Part shown: positions 1 through 6,452 of the stretch, piece after piece
Numbering within the stretch: position 1 is the stretch's first letter
Layout of the letters: each line of letters begins with the position of its first letter
IMG/VR virus record: IMGVR_UViG_3300031951_006763
Coordinates: 1 to 22,816 of that record
Length of the DNA: 22,816 bases
Origin: a virus
Direction: 5' to 3' (one strand)
Notes under the pieces: generated by a model
What the model saw: only the letters and a program-made list of their open reading frames with translations
What the model was told of the DNA's origin: nothing
Databases searched by the model: none
Made by a program: the position numbers and the translations under genes

Positions 1-1
1 G

Positions 2-130
2 TGGTGGGATTACGAGAAGAAGTCTATGCCGATAAAGGAATCAGGTTACACCCCGCTAGAAGCAGCCATGCGGTGCGTAGTCAAAGCAAAGATAGGTAAC
101 GAAGTATCTATGCCTGATTGGATGCTGTGA
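2..130 (+). CDS. C-terminal end of a phage hypothetical protein (5' end outside window)
   Basis: An open frame enters at base 2 and stops with TGA at 128-130, giving the last 42 residues of a protein. The tail has a recognisable phage flavour: a GYTPLEAAMRC segment followed by KIGNEVSMP. This resembles the C-terminal part of DUF2591-type phage proteins, where an 'LEAAMRxxVxxKxGxEVxxP' ending is common. That family link is from memory and is weak. The next gene starts inside its stop codon (TGATG), so the two are translationally coupled. Function unknown. Confidence 0.55.
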   Translation, partial: WWDYEKKSMPIKESGYTPLEAAMRCVVKAKIGNEVSMPDWML

Positions 131-366
131 TGCCAGACATAAAACTTTATGACTACCAGCGAGAGCCACGGAACCGGCGAGTTAAGTGGTCAACGTATTA
201 CCCAATGCCAAAAACAAACTCAGACACATTACGTTGTGTAGCCCCGTGGGTAGATAACCACATGCTCTGCTGCTATTACGATGACCAACAAAAACTTATC
301 GGCGTCAGGTTTGTTTACCAAGATGGTAAGTATGTGGATTTGATAGAGGTGACAGATGGAGACTAG
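130..366 (+). CDS. Small phage hypothetical protein, 78 aa
   Basis: The protein is a compact, probably beta-rich polypeptide with many aromatic residues (WSTYYPMP, HMLCCYYDD, VRFVYQDGKYVDLIEV) and no membrane segment. I chose ATG 130 because it overlaps the upstream stop by one base (TGATG). An in-frame TTG at 118 would only add four residues. The last codons overlap the next gene by 11 bp. I do not recognise a family. The end pattern of alternating hydrophobic and charged residues looks like two antiparallel strands. Function unknown. Confidence 0.6.
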   Translation: MPDIKLYDYQREPRNRRVKWSTYYPMPKTNSDTLRCVAPWVDNHMLCCYYDDQQKLIGVRFVYQDGKYVDLIEVTDGD

Positions 367-775
367 CCAGTTTGAAGCAATAAAAGTATCCATGAAGCAG
401 GACAACAGTGGCTATGTGTTGACCCTGCGCATACACCCAGACGAGGTGCCAGAAGAAATCCTGCGCGACTTTGTTGGCGCTAGATACATGGCAGTGCTGG
501 TTAGGATGAATGAAGAAGAACGCCCGATGAATCGCGAAGCAGAGTTAGCTAAGGACATGGTGCGTATCTCTGGGATGTTATGCCGTGACCCACAGTTCTG
601 GGAGTTTCTATCCGAGGCTGGCGGGATTATTGAAAAATCAGAAAAGGAGTCAACAGAATGGCTGAAGGATTATCTAAAAGTAGAAAGCCGCAGCGACATA
701 GCAAAGAGTCCGACGGCGACGGAAAAGATGTTGGGCGTAAAACAGGAGTTTATGGCGTGGAAGCAAAAAGATTAA
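356..775 (+). CDS. Conserved phage hypothetical protein, 139 aa
   Basis: The N-terminal half (about residues 5-55) looks like a small alpha/beta unit: FEAIKVSMKQDNSGYVLTLR, then IHPDEVPEEILRDFVGARY. The C-terminal half is helical, with CRDPQFWEFL and a WLKDYL segment ending in a basic tail. The pattern IHPDEVPEE...VGARY...CRDPxFWxxL is one I associate with hypothetical proteins in small tailed phages, usually near early genes. No catalytic motif is visible. It starts 11 bp inside the previous gene. Its last 118 bp may overlap the next gene in another frame. Function unknown; the reading frame itself is secure. Confidence 0.75.
   Translation: METSQFEAIKVSMKQDNSGYVLTLRIHPDEVPEEILRDFVGARYMAVLVRMNEEERPMNREAELAKDMVRISGMLCRDPQFWEFLSEAGGIIEKSEKESTEWLKDYLKVESRSDIAKSPTATEKMLGVKQEFMAWKQKD
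644..649 (+). promoter_or_regulatory. Shine-Dalgarno AAGGAG deciding the start at 658
   Basis: AAGGAG lies 8 bases before ATG 658, inside the upstream gene. A second AGGAG at 744-748 lies 8 bases before an in-frame GTG at 757. Both starts are therefore plausible for the ribbon-helix-helix gene. The first is the stronger site and has an ATG. Confidence 0.5.
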
Positions 776-1038
776 TACCGTACTCGGTACATCTGTCCGA
801 GGAAGTCTACCTTGCACTTAAGCAGAAAGCTAAAGCCCGCCAGGCATCGAGCCTAGTACGGGACGCTATCACCATGATCTTGGAAGGTAACGACAGCTTT
901 AACTCTGGCTACAACAAAGGCATACGCGATGCTATGGATGTGATCCACAAAGATCCGCACGCTTCCATTATCAGCATAGAGGATCAGCGACTAGCCGACC
1001 GCCTGATAGATCAATTGGAGGGAATGTTAGATGGATAG
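658..1038 (+). CDS. Ribbon-helix-helix-like small DNA-binding protein
   Basis: The core at residues 39-77 has the pattern of a ribbon-helix-helix (Arc/CopG-type) domain: a short strand (LIPYSVHLS), a helix starting at EEVYLALKQKAKA, a turn, and a second helix SSLVRDAITMILEG. The C-terminal 50 residues begin with FNSGYNKGIRDAMDVI and are probably a phage-specific dimerisation or accessory region. A role as a small transcriptional or replication regulator is inferred. I give the start at ATG 658 (strong AAGGAG), which adds a basic 33-residue N-terminus and overlaps the upstream gene by 118 bp. GTG 757 with its own AGGAG is the alternative and would leave 93 residues with the RHH core intact. 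Confidence 0.65.
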   Translation: MAEGLSKSRKPQRHSKESDGDGKDVGRKTGVYGVEAKRLIPYSVHLSEEVYLALKQKAKARQASSLVRDAITMILEGNDSFNSGYNKGIRDAMDVIHKDPHASIISIEDQRLADRLIDQLEGMLDG

Positions 1039-1288
1039 AGATGACATTATCCGCATGGCAGATGAAGCTTCTGGCGGCAGACCAGCTGATGGTTGGGGCG
1101 TGATGTTAGACCATCAACAGCTTGAACGCTTCGCCGCCCTAATTGCAGCAGCAGAGCGCAAGGCAGTTCTGCAAGCCATAGAAGCGGTGTACACACTTGA
1201 AGAAGATCGAAACCCAATGTTTAGCGACGGATATAAGTACGCTTTGAATCAAATAGAAACGTTTATCCGCGCGAGGGGACAGGAATAA
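1031..1288 (+). CDS. Small phage protein with AERK...IRxR signature, 85 aa
   Basis: The protein begins MDRDDIIRMADEA, followed by an aromatic/Gly loop (DGWGVM), then a helix with QQLERFAALIAAAERKAV and a C-terminal IETFIRARGQE. Short proteins of this plan (DDIIRMA...ERFAxLxAAAER...IRxRG) are frequent in phages of proteobacteria, with no known role. The start ATG 1031 overlaps the upstream TAG and has GGAGGG about 6 bases upstream. It shares its C-terminal signature with the genes ending at 1764 and 8645. A 42-bp gap follows, the largest on the plus strand, in which I see only the AAGGAG of the next gene. Confidence 0.7.
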   Translation: MDRDDIIRMADEASGGRPADGWGVMLDHQQLERFAALIAAAERKAVLQAIEAVYTLEEDRNPMFSDGYKYALNQIETFIRARGQE

Positions 1289-1330
1289 CCTGTGATAAGG
1301 TAATTATTCCATGTTTTCAAGGAGACAACT

Positions 1331-1573
1331 ATGTTAAGAGACGGTAAGTTTATAAAAGAAGAGCCACCAAAGATTGGTTCTCACTACGTGCCTAACTTTT
1401 ATCAGTCAGTCACGAATGTAGAGCCGACGGTGGAATACCAAAGCCGCTGGCAGAACGTCCATGAGAAGTACTTATCCAGCATAGATGTAGGTGCGTGGAT
1501 AGTCCTGTTCTACGCAGCCATAGGCGTGGCTCTGACGATCCTGCGGGCTATGTTTGATTGGATTATCAAATGA
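1331..1573 (+). CDS. Small single-pass membrane protein, 80 aa
   Basis: The first 50 residues are hydrophilic. Residues about 53-75 (VGAWIVLFYAAIGVALTILRA) form one strong predicted membrane segment near the C-terminus, followed by the short tail MFDWIIK. This topology suggests an inner-membrane protein with a cytoplasmic N-terminal domain. AAGGAG sits 7 bases before ATG 1331. It might be a superinfection-exclusion or lysis-timing accessory, but nothing in the sequence identifies it: there is no holin-like charge pattern and no lysis gene next to it. The next gene starts inside its stop (ATGA). Confidence 0.65.
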   Translation: MLRDGKFIKEEPPKIGSHYVPNFYQSVTNVEPTVEYQSRWQNVHEKYLSSIDVGAWIVLFYAAIGVALTILRAMFDWIIK

Positions 1574-1764
1574 GTAGAAAGCTGTTTGAGACCGTTAACA
1601 GGGCGGCGGCAGAGTTAGATCTTGTCTATGCCCCAGACGCAGCCGCTTGGGACTGTATGCGCAGCGTAGCGCGGGTGGTAGAGGTACGTGAGCGGGAAAG
1701 GTGCGCGGTTATCTGCGAGAAGATGGGACTGCCAGAGGCGGCAGCAAAGATAAGGAAAGAATAA
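1570..1764 (+). CDS. Small phage protein with ERERCAVICE...IRKE signature, 64 aa
   Basis: I chose ATG 1570 because it overlaps the upstream TGA (ATGA). An earlier TTG at 1558 is in frame but would lie inside the membrane-protein gene. The protein is almost entirely helical, ending RERERCAVICEKMGLPEAAA and then KIRKE. This ERExCAxxCE...A..IR pattern recurs in many small phage genes and twice more in this window (genes ending at 1288 and 8645). Function unknown. The stop overlaps the ATG of the fucosyltransferase-like gene (TAATG). Confidence 0.65.
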   Translation: MSRKLFETVNRAAAELDLVYAPDAAAWDCMRSVARVVEVRERERCAVICEKMGLPEAAAKIRKE

Positions 1765-2711
1765 TGAAGGTAGTAATTCAAAACCACTACGAGTTCATCA
1801 CGACCGACGGCTACCTGTTTAAGAATGAGAACAGTGACATCGGCCACAACCTGCTGCGCCCGTGGGTACAGCTCTACAAAATGGGCAAGGACATGGGTAT
1901 AGATTTCTACACCCCTGACCAGATAGATCTGTACACCATAGACCTAGCCATCTTTATGGACAGGCCAAAGGTAGAGCCTGATATCCCAGGTGCCAGCAAG
2001 ATACTGATTCTGTACGAGCCGGAAGCTGTGCTGCCAGACAACTGGGACGAGGCATATCACGACCGCTTTGACAAAGTGCTGACTTGGAATGACAAGTTGG
2101 TTAACCGCCAGAAATATATCAAGCACAACTTTACTGTGGACTGGACTGACCGCTATCCCTGCACAGCTACAGAGGAAGATTTCAACAGCCGCAAGCTACT
2201 GTGCCTAATGCAGACCGCTAAAAACAGCAGCTATCCGCATAGCCTGTACCCCAAGCGCATAGAAGCTATCCAATGGTTTGTAAAGAATGCCCTGTTTGAG
2301 TTTGATCTCTGGGGTAGAGGCTGGCCCATTCAACAGTTCCCAGTATGCAAAGGCACAACAACTAACAAGCTACTTACGTATAGTAAGTACAAGTTTGCAC
2401 TGGCGTTTGAAAACTGCTACGACGCTACAGGCTATATCTCAGAAAAGATATTGGACTGCTTCATGTCCGGCATCGTGCCTATTTACTGGGGCGCACCAAA
2501 CATTACCACGCACATCCCAGCCGAATGCTTTATAGACATGCGGGATTTTGATAGCTACGAAGATCTGTACAAGTATCTGAAGGGCGTAACTTATCAGCGC
2601 TACTGCGAATACTTAGAAGCTATAGATAACTTCATCCGCTCGGATAAGGCTAACCAGTTTGATAGCAACGAGGAAGTTAAAGACTTACTGCGATTGATAG
2701 GGAGTTATTAA
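1764..2711 (+). CDS. GT10-family (alpha-1,3-fucosyltransferase-like) glycosyltransferase
   Basis: The 315-aa protein carries the C-terminal GT10 donor-binding signature: FALAFEN at residues 211-217, GYISEK at 223-228 and VPIYWGAPN at 238-246. These correspond to the FxLxFENS...YxxEKxxxxxxxGxVPIxxG motif of bacterial and animal alpha-1,3-fucosyltransferases. In that family the motif binds GDP-fucose and transfers fucose to a saccharide acceptor. The N-terminal 200 residues would form the acceptor-side Rossmann domain. No signal peptide or membrane segment is present, so it should be cytoplasmic. ATG 1764 has AAGGA upstream and overlaps the previous stop; an in-frame ATG at 1701 lies inside the upstream gene and is rejected. 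It is the first gene of the sugar cassette and overlaps the next gene by one base. The donor sugar could differ from fucose; the fold assignment is firm, the substrate is not. Confidence 0.85.
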   Translation: MKVVIQNHYEFITTDGYLFKNENSDIGHNLLRPWVQLYKMGKDMGIDFYTPDQIDLYTIDLAIFMDRPKVEPDIPGASKILILYEPEAVLPDNWDEAYHDRFDKVLTWNDKLVNRQKYIKHNFTVDWTDRYPCTATEEDFNSRKLLCLMQTAKNSSYPHSLYPKRIEAIQWFVKNALFEFDLWGRGWPIQQFPVCKGTTTNKLLTYSKYKFALAFENCYDATGYISEKILDCFMSGIVPIYWGAPNITTHIPAECFIDMRDFDSYEDLYKYLKGVTYQRYCEYLEAIDNFIRSDKANQFDSNEEVKDLLRLIGSY

Positions 2712-3427
2712 TGAGTCTAAGCGTAGCAGTAGTTACCAGCACACAAGGTAGATCAACCATAACCAAGGCGATACAAAGTGTACAAGATCAGACTAGGAAG
2801 GCTACTCATTATGTATTCATCCACGGCGCGGAGTATTCCGACAAAGCCATCCCTCACCTGGCGGATGATACGGTCGCCGTACACCTACCTCGGGCTAATG
2901 GCGGTGGTGGTTACGGCATGGCTCCTGTATTTGCTCTTGCTCCCTTCGCTATCTCCGAAGACATCATCTGCTATCTCGACGACGATAACTGGTACGAGCC
3001 AGACCATATCGAATCAGTAGTGGAACTGATAGAGCAACACAACCTTGGATGGGCATACAGCCTGCGCAAAATAGTAGACAACGAAGGGAACTTTATCTGT
3101 GAAGACAACTGTGAATCACTTGGTATGCACCTCAACTCAGACAACCAATACCTCGTTGACAATTCCTGTTACGTCGTTAGAACCGATGTTGCACGCAGAC
3201 ATAGCCATGCTTGGTACGTCCCCATTGTCTCGGATAGAAGTTTTCAATCTGAACTCATGCGGGCCAAACATCCAACAGGAACCACCGGCAAACATTCTGT
3301 CAATTACAGATTATCTAAAGATGGCACGGGGGGAATGACAGCAGATAAATTTTTACACAACAACGAGTTTATGGCGCGCACCCGTCCAGACTTTAATTGG
3401 ACAAGAAAACAAATTTACAATTACTAG
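2711..3427 (+). CDS. GT2-like family A glycosyltransferase, 238 aa
   Basis: The start MSLSVAVVTSTQGR is the beta1-loop of a GT-A fold. It is followed by ITKAIQSVQDQT (the usual 'SixSVlxQT' helix) and IICYLDDDNWYEPDHI with the DDD metal/nucleotide-sugar site at residues 90-92. A second acidic region near VSDRSF could supply the catalytic base. The protein is shorter than typical GT2 enzymes (about 280-330 aa) and has no membrane segments, so it is a soluble transferase. It probably extends or branches a surface or virion glycan together with its neighbours. AGGGAG lies 7 bases before the ATG. Donor and acceptor cannot be told from sequence. Confidence 0.85.
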   Translation: MSLSVAVVTSTQGRSTITKAIQSVQDQTRKATHYVFIHGAEYSDKAIPHLADDTVAVHLPRANGGGGYGMAPVFALAPFAISEDIICYLDDDNWYEPDHIESVVELIEQHNLGWAYSLRKIVDNEGNFICEDNCESLGMHLNSDNQYLVDNSCYVVRTDVARRHSHAWYVPIVSDRSFQSELMRAKHPTGTTGKHSVNYRLSKDGTGGMTADKFLHNNEFMARTRPDFNWTRKQIYNY

Positions 3428-3436
3428 GAGAAAAGA

Positions 3437-4210
3437 ATGACCAAACTATTTATAGCTACCCCGATGTACGGCGGCCTGTGCTACGGCTACTACGCCCAGT
3501 CCCTGATGACATTACAAACTACTCTGCGTGACAACAAGATTGATACTGCTGTCAGCTTTCTATTTAACGAGTCTCTTATCCAGCGCGCACGTAACGCCCT
3601 GGCACATGGCTTTTTAAAGACTGACTTCACGCACCTGATGTTTATAGATGCTGATATCCGCTTTAACCCAGCAGATGTACTGCCTATGTTGTTAGCCGAC
3701 AAGCCAATCATCTGCGGTATCTATCCTAAGAAAGAAATCAACTGGACGCAGATACACAAGGCCGCACAGGCTGGCGTGCCACCAGACCAACTCCGTAACT
3801 TCTCAGGCTCCTTTGTGGTGAACCTGATGAACTACGCAGAGCAAGCACAGGTAGAAGTTAACTCGCCCGTAGAGATATGGAATGGCGGCACAGGATTTAT
3901 GCTAATCAAACGCGAAGTATTTGAGAAGCTAAAAGACCATGTGCCTAGCTATATAAATGACACCCATGACTTAGGTGGCAACATCGGCAAGGAACGTATC
4001 TCTGAGTTCTTTGCTACCAGCATAGAGCCTACTGGTGAACGCCTGCTGTCTGAGGACTATCACTTCTGCAAGGAATGGCGTGAGAAGTGCGGCGGTACTG
4101 TATGGGCAGCGCCATGGGCCAAGCTTGCACACATCGGTACACACATGTTTGATGGCATCCTAACGCCACAACCAGAGCAATTAGTACAACCACAGGCTAC
4201 TCCCGTATGA
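3437..4210 (+). CDS. GT-A glycosyltransferase of a phage-common type, 257 aa
   Basis: The N-terminus MTKLFIATPMYGG is a GT-A nucleotide-binding strand. NESLIQRARNALAHGFL, THLMFIDADIRF (DxD at 71-73) and a late NGGTGFMLIKREVFEKL segment form a set I know from phage-encoded transferases that have 'NxLvxxFLxTxxthLlFiDaDI' cores. The DxD should coordinate the metal and the NDP-sugar. AGGAG precedes ATG 3437 by about 8 bases. The last four bases overlap the next gene (ATGA). This is a soluble enzyme, probably acting with the two transferases upstream. The acceptor could be host O-antigen, capsule or a phage structural protein; the sequence does not decide. Confidence 0.85.
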   Translation: MTKLFIATPMYGGLCYGYYAQSLMTLQTTLRDNKIDTAVSFLFNESLIQRARNALAHGFLKTDFTHLMFIDADIRFNPADVLPMLLADKPIICGIYPKKEINWTQIHKAAQAGVPPDQLRNFSGSFVVNLMNYAEQAQVEVNSPVEIWNGGTGFMLIKREVFEKLKDHVPSYINDTHDLGGNIGKERISEFFATSIEPTGERLLSEDYHFCKEWREKCGGTVWAAPWAKLAHIGTHMFDGILTPQPEQLVQPQATPV

Positions 4211-5439
4211 GCTTCCTACCCGGAGAGACCTTTATCCCTGCCTCCGGGCAGGTAATAGGGGATAGAGAGAAAGACTACATGCACGATGCGGTGGATAAGG
4301 GTTGGCTTACTGCCGGCCAGTACAACCGCTGGTTTGAGGAAGGTCTGACCAAGTATCTAGGCTGCAAGGCCGTGCGTACTGTGAACTCAGGCAGCTCTGC
4401 TAATCTCGTTGCCTTCTCAGCTCTGACATCCCCAAAGCTGGGGGATAGGGCTATCCAAAGGGGTGATGAGGTTATCTCTGTTGCCTGCGGGTTTCCTACT
4501 ACGATCAACCCAATCATCCAGTTCGGCGCAGTGCCAGTGTTCTTGGACGTCAATACAACCCTTAACATTTGTACTAAGGATATTGAGAACGCCATAACCC
4601 GCAAGACCAAAGCTATCTTCATAGCCCACACGCTTGGCAATCCATTCAACGTAGAAGAAGTGGTGGCTCTGGCTAAGAAGTACAACCTGTGGCTGATAGA
4701 AGACTGCTGCGATGCGCTTGGCGCTGAATGGAAGAACCAGAAGGTAGGCACGTTCGGCGACTTGGCAACGTTGTCATTCTTCCCTGCGCATCACATCACT
4801 ATGGGTGAAGGTGGCGCTGTAGTCATCAACAACACTAAACTAACCAGACTGGTGGAATCATTCCGTGACTGGGGTCGTGACTGCTGGTGCGAGCCTGGCA
4901 AGGACAACACCTGCAAGCAGCGGTTCTGCCAGAAGTTTGAAGACCTGCCAGAAGGATACGATCACAAGTACGTATTCACGCACGTAGGCTACAACATGAA
5001 GATCACAGAGATGCAGGCAGCCTGTGGTTACGGCCAGCTAGAACAGCTCGAGCGATTCGTGCAAATGCGCAGGGACAACTATAAGTTTCTGCAAGATGCG
5101 CTGATAGACCAGAAGGATCTATGGCTGCCGACAATCTACCCAGATGCTTGGCCTTCGTGGTTCGGTTTCCCTATCACTGTATCCCCGCGAGCTAAGTTCA
5201 AGCGGGATGAGCTGACTTGGTATTTGAATGAGCATCAGATTGGAACGCGGCTAGTTTTTGCTGGCAACGCTACCAAGCAGCCATTCATGAAGGGGCAGAA
5301 CTACCGCATACATGGCAGCCTAGATAAAACAGATGAGGTGATGAACAACACGTTCTGGGTTGGGGTTCAACCAGCTCTTACCCGCGAGATGCTGACCTAC
5401 GTGGTGGATACCATCAATAAATTTATAAAGGACTACTGA
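4207..5439 (+). CDS. rfbH: E1-type CDP-4-keto-6-deoxyglucose 3-dehydratase (RfbH/AscC/DdhC-like)
   Basis: This 410-aa protein of the DegT/DnrJ/EryC1/StrS fold lacks the PLP lysine. The site reads SFFPAHHITMGEGG, with His195/His196 in its place, the hallmark of PMP-dependent dehydratases (E1, ColD) rather than aminotransferases. It also contains C168-X57-C226-X1-C228-X7-C236, exactly the C-X57-C-X-C-X7-C pattern that ligates the [2Fe-2S] cluster of Yersinia E1. This separates it from ColD, which lacks the cluster. E1 removes the C3 hydroxyl of CDP-4-keto-6-deoxy-D-glucose, with electrons from reductase E3 (AscD/DdhD) through the cluster, giving 3,6-dideoxy-4-hexulose. IEDCCDALGA (164-173) holds the Asp facing the pyridine nitrogen. 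No E3 gene is visible in the window. The start overlaps the previous stop (ATGA) and the stop overlaps the next ATG (TGATG). Family confidence is high; use of CDP rather than another nucleotide is from homology. Confidence 0.92.
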   Translation: MSFLPGETFIPASGQVIGDREKDYMHDAVDKGWLTAGQYNRWFEEGLTKYLGCKAVRTVNSGSSANLVAFSALTSPKLGDRAIQRGDEVISVACGFPTTINPIIQFGAVPVFLDVNTTLNICTKDIENAITRKTKAIFIAHTLGNPFNVEEVVALAKKYNLWLIEDCCDALGAEWKNQKVGTFGDLATLSFFPAHHITMGEGGAVVINNTKLTRLVESFRDWGRDCWCEPGKDNTCKQRFCQKFEDLPEGYDHKYVFTHVGYNMKITEMQAACGYGQLEQLERFVQMRRDNYKFLQDALIDQKDLWLPTIYPDAWPSWFGFPITVSPRAKFKRDELTWYLNEHQIGTRLVFAGNATKQPFMKGQNYRIHGSLDKTDEVMNNTFWVGVQPALTREMLTYVVDTINKFIKDY

Positions 5440-6452
5440 TGAGAGTAGCTGACTGGATAGCAGACTACCTGTGGGAGATAGGAGTCAGCAGAGTGCATGG
5501 CCTGATGGGCGGTGGCGCAGCAGGGTTGAATGATGGATTCATTAAACACCGTGGCATTGAATACATCTGCTACCACCACGAGCAGGGCGCTGGACATGCA
5601 GCTATAGGGGAATCCAAGTACACAGGCAGATTGTCTGTGGTGAACCCCACCACAGGCTGCGGCGGGACTAACTGTGTGACCAGTGTGTTGAACGCTTGGC
5701 AGGATGGTGTGCCAGTCCTCTTCCTGTCAGGTAACGTGCGGCATGACAACACAGCTCATTGGTTAAATACATACAAAGATGTACGCGTTCGGCATTACGG
5801 TGCGCAAGAGCATCACATCATAGATACGGTTAAGTCGATTACCAAAGCTACTGGGTTTATTAGCTACCCAGAAGATGTTGAGTACATGATGCACTTAGCC
5901 GTAGATCAAGCCACACGCGGCAGACCAGGGCCAGTATGGGTGGATGTTCCTAGCAACATACAAGCAGCACAGATGCCAGAACATACGTCTTTAGAATATG
6001 TATCTGCTAAACCATTGAAGGCATTCTTTGACCACGTAAAGCTAACCTCACAACTGCACCTTGCCGAACGCCCAATAGTCTTGGCTGGCGTAGGCATCCG
6101 TCAGTCAGGATGCGTACATGGGTTTATGAATTTTGTAGAGAAGTTCCAGCTACCGTTCGTTACTACTTACGGAGCGCAGGATTATGCACCGTTTGATCAC
6201 CCGCTGAACATGGGAACTGTTGGAGTTCGCGGCAGCCGTACTGGAAACTTTTCCATGCAGAACGCAGACACGCTTCTTATCCTTGGTACATCTATGGGCG
6301 CACCAGTAATAGGGTACGACCCTAAACAATTCAGCCCACAGAGCTACAAGATCTATGTAGATATAGATGGAGGCGAACTAAACAAAGACATCATCCCCGT
6401 ACAAGAAAAGATACGGGTGCCGCTAGATCAATTCTTTGGAGCCATGCTATGA
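5439..6452 (+). CDS. ThDP-dependent C2-transferase, N-terminal and central domains (YerE/acetolactate synthase-like, split)
   Basis: This 337-aa half-enzyme holds the Pyr domain and central domain of a thiamine-diphosphate enzyme of the acetolactate synthase type. Residues 1-180 are the Pyr domain: ADWIADYLWEIGVSRVHGLMGGGAAGL, then YHHEQGAGHAA with the conserved Glu48 that activates the thiamine aminopyrimidine, then NPTTGCGGTN, and GPVWVDVP closing the domain. Residues 190-337 are the TPP_enzyme_M (central) domain, with RPIVLAGVGIRQSG, QNADTLLILGT and a VDIDGGELNK. The PP domain that binds the diphosphate is missing here and is supplied by the next gene. In YerE this enzyme takes a two-carbon unit from pyruvate and adds it to C4 of CDP-3,6-dideoxy-4-hexulose, the product of E1, which is encoded directly upstream. 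AAAGGA lies upstream of ATG 5439. Plain acetolactate synthase activity is possible but the context argues against it. Confidence 0.88.
   Translation: MRVADWIADYLWEIGVSRVHGLMGGGAAGLNDGFIKHRGIEYICYHHEQGAGHAAIGESKYTGRLSVVNPTTGCGGTNCVTSVLNAWQDGVPVLFLSGNVRHDNTAHWLNTYKDVRVRHYGAQEHHIIDTVKSITKATGFISYPEDVEYMMHLAVDQATRGRPGPVWVDVPSNIQAAQMPEHTSLEYVSAKPLKAFFDHVKLTSQLHLAERPIVLAGVGIRQSGCVHGFMNFVEKFQLPFVTTYGAQDYAPFDHPLNMGTVGVRGSRTGNFSMQNADTLLILGTSMGAPVIGYDPKQFSPQSYKIYVDIDGGELNKDIIPVQEKIRVPLDQFFGAML

Noticed and set aside
771-800. T7-like promoter or operator (TTAATACCGTACTCGGTAC)
   Set aside because: It resembles part of a T7 promoter and has a short GTAC inverted repeat, but it lies inside the RHH coding region and lacks the rest of the consensus.
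1289-1330. Promoter in the 42-bp gap before the membrane-protein gene
   Set aside because: TAATTATT could be a -10 element but no convincing -35 is placed; only the AAGGAG is supported.
1701-1763. Upstream ATG extending the GT10 gene by 21 codons
   Set aside because: It lies inside the 64-aa gene; ATG 1764 has AAGGA upstream, overlaps the previous stop and begins at the natural first strand MKVVIQNHYEF.
4275-4751. 158-aa open frame on the minus strand
   Set aside because: It lies wholly antisense to the E1 dehydratase gene, whose family motifs are complete; it has no ribosome site or recognisable domain and is a shadow.
4207-5439. Sugar aminotransferase (for example perosamine synthase-like)
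   Set aside because: The PLP-binding lysine is replaced by His and the iron-sulphur cysteines are all present, so dehydration rather than transamination is expected.
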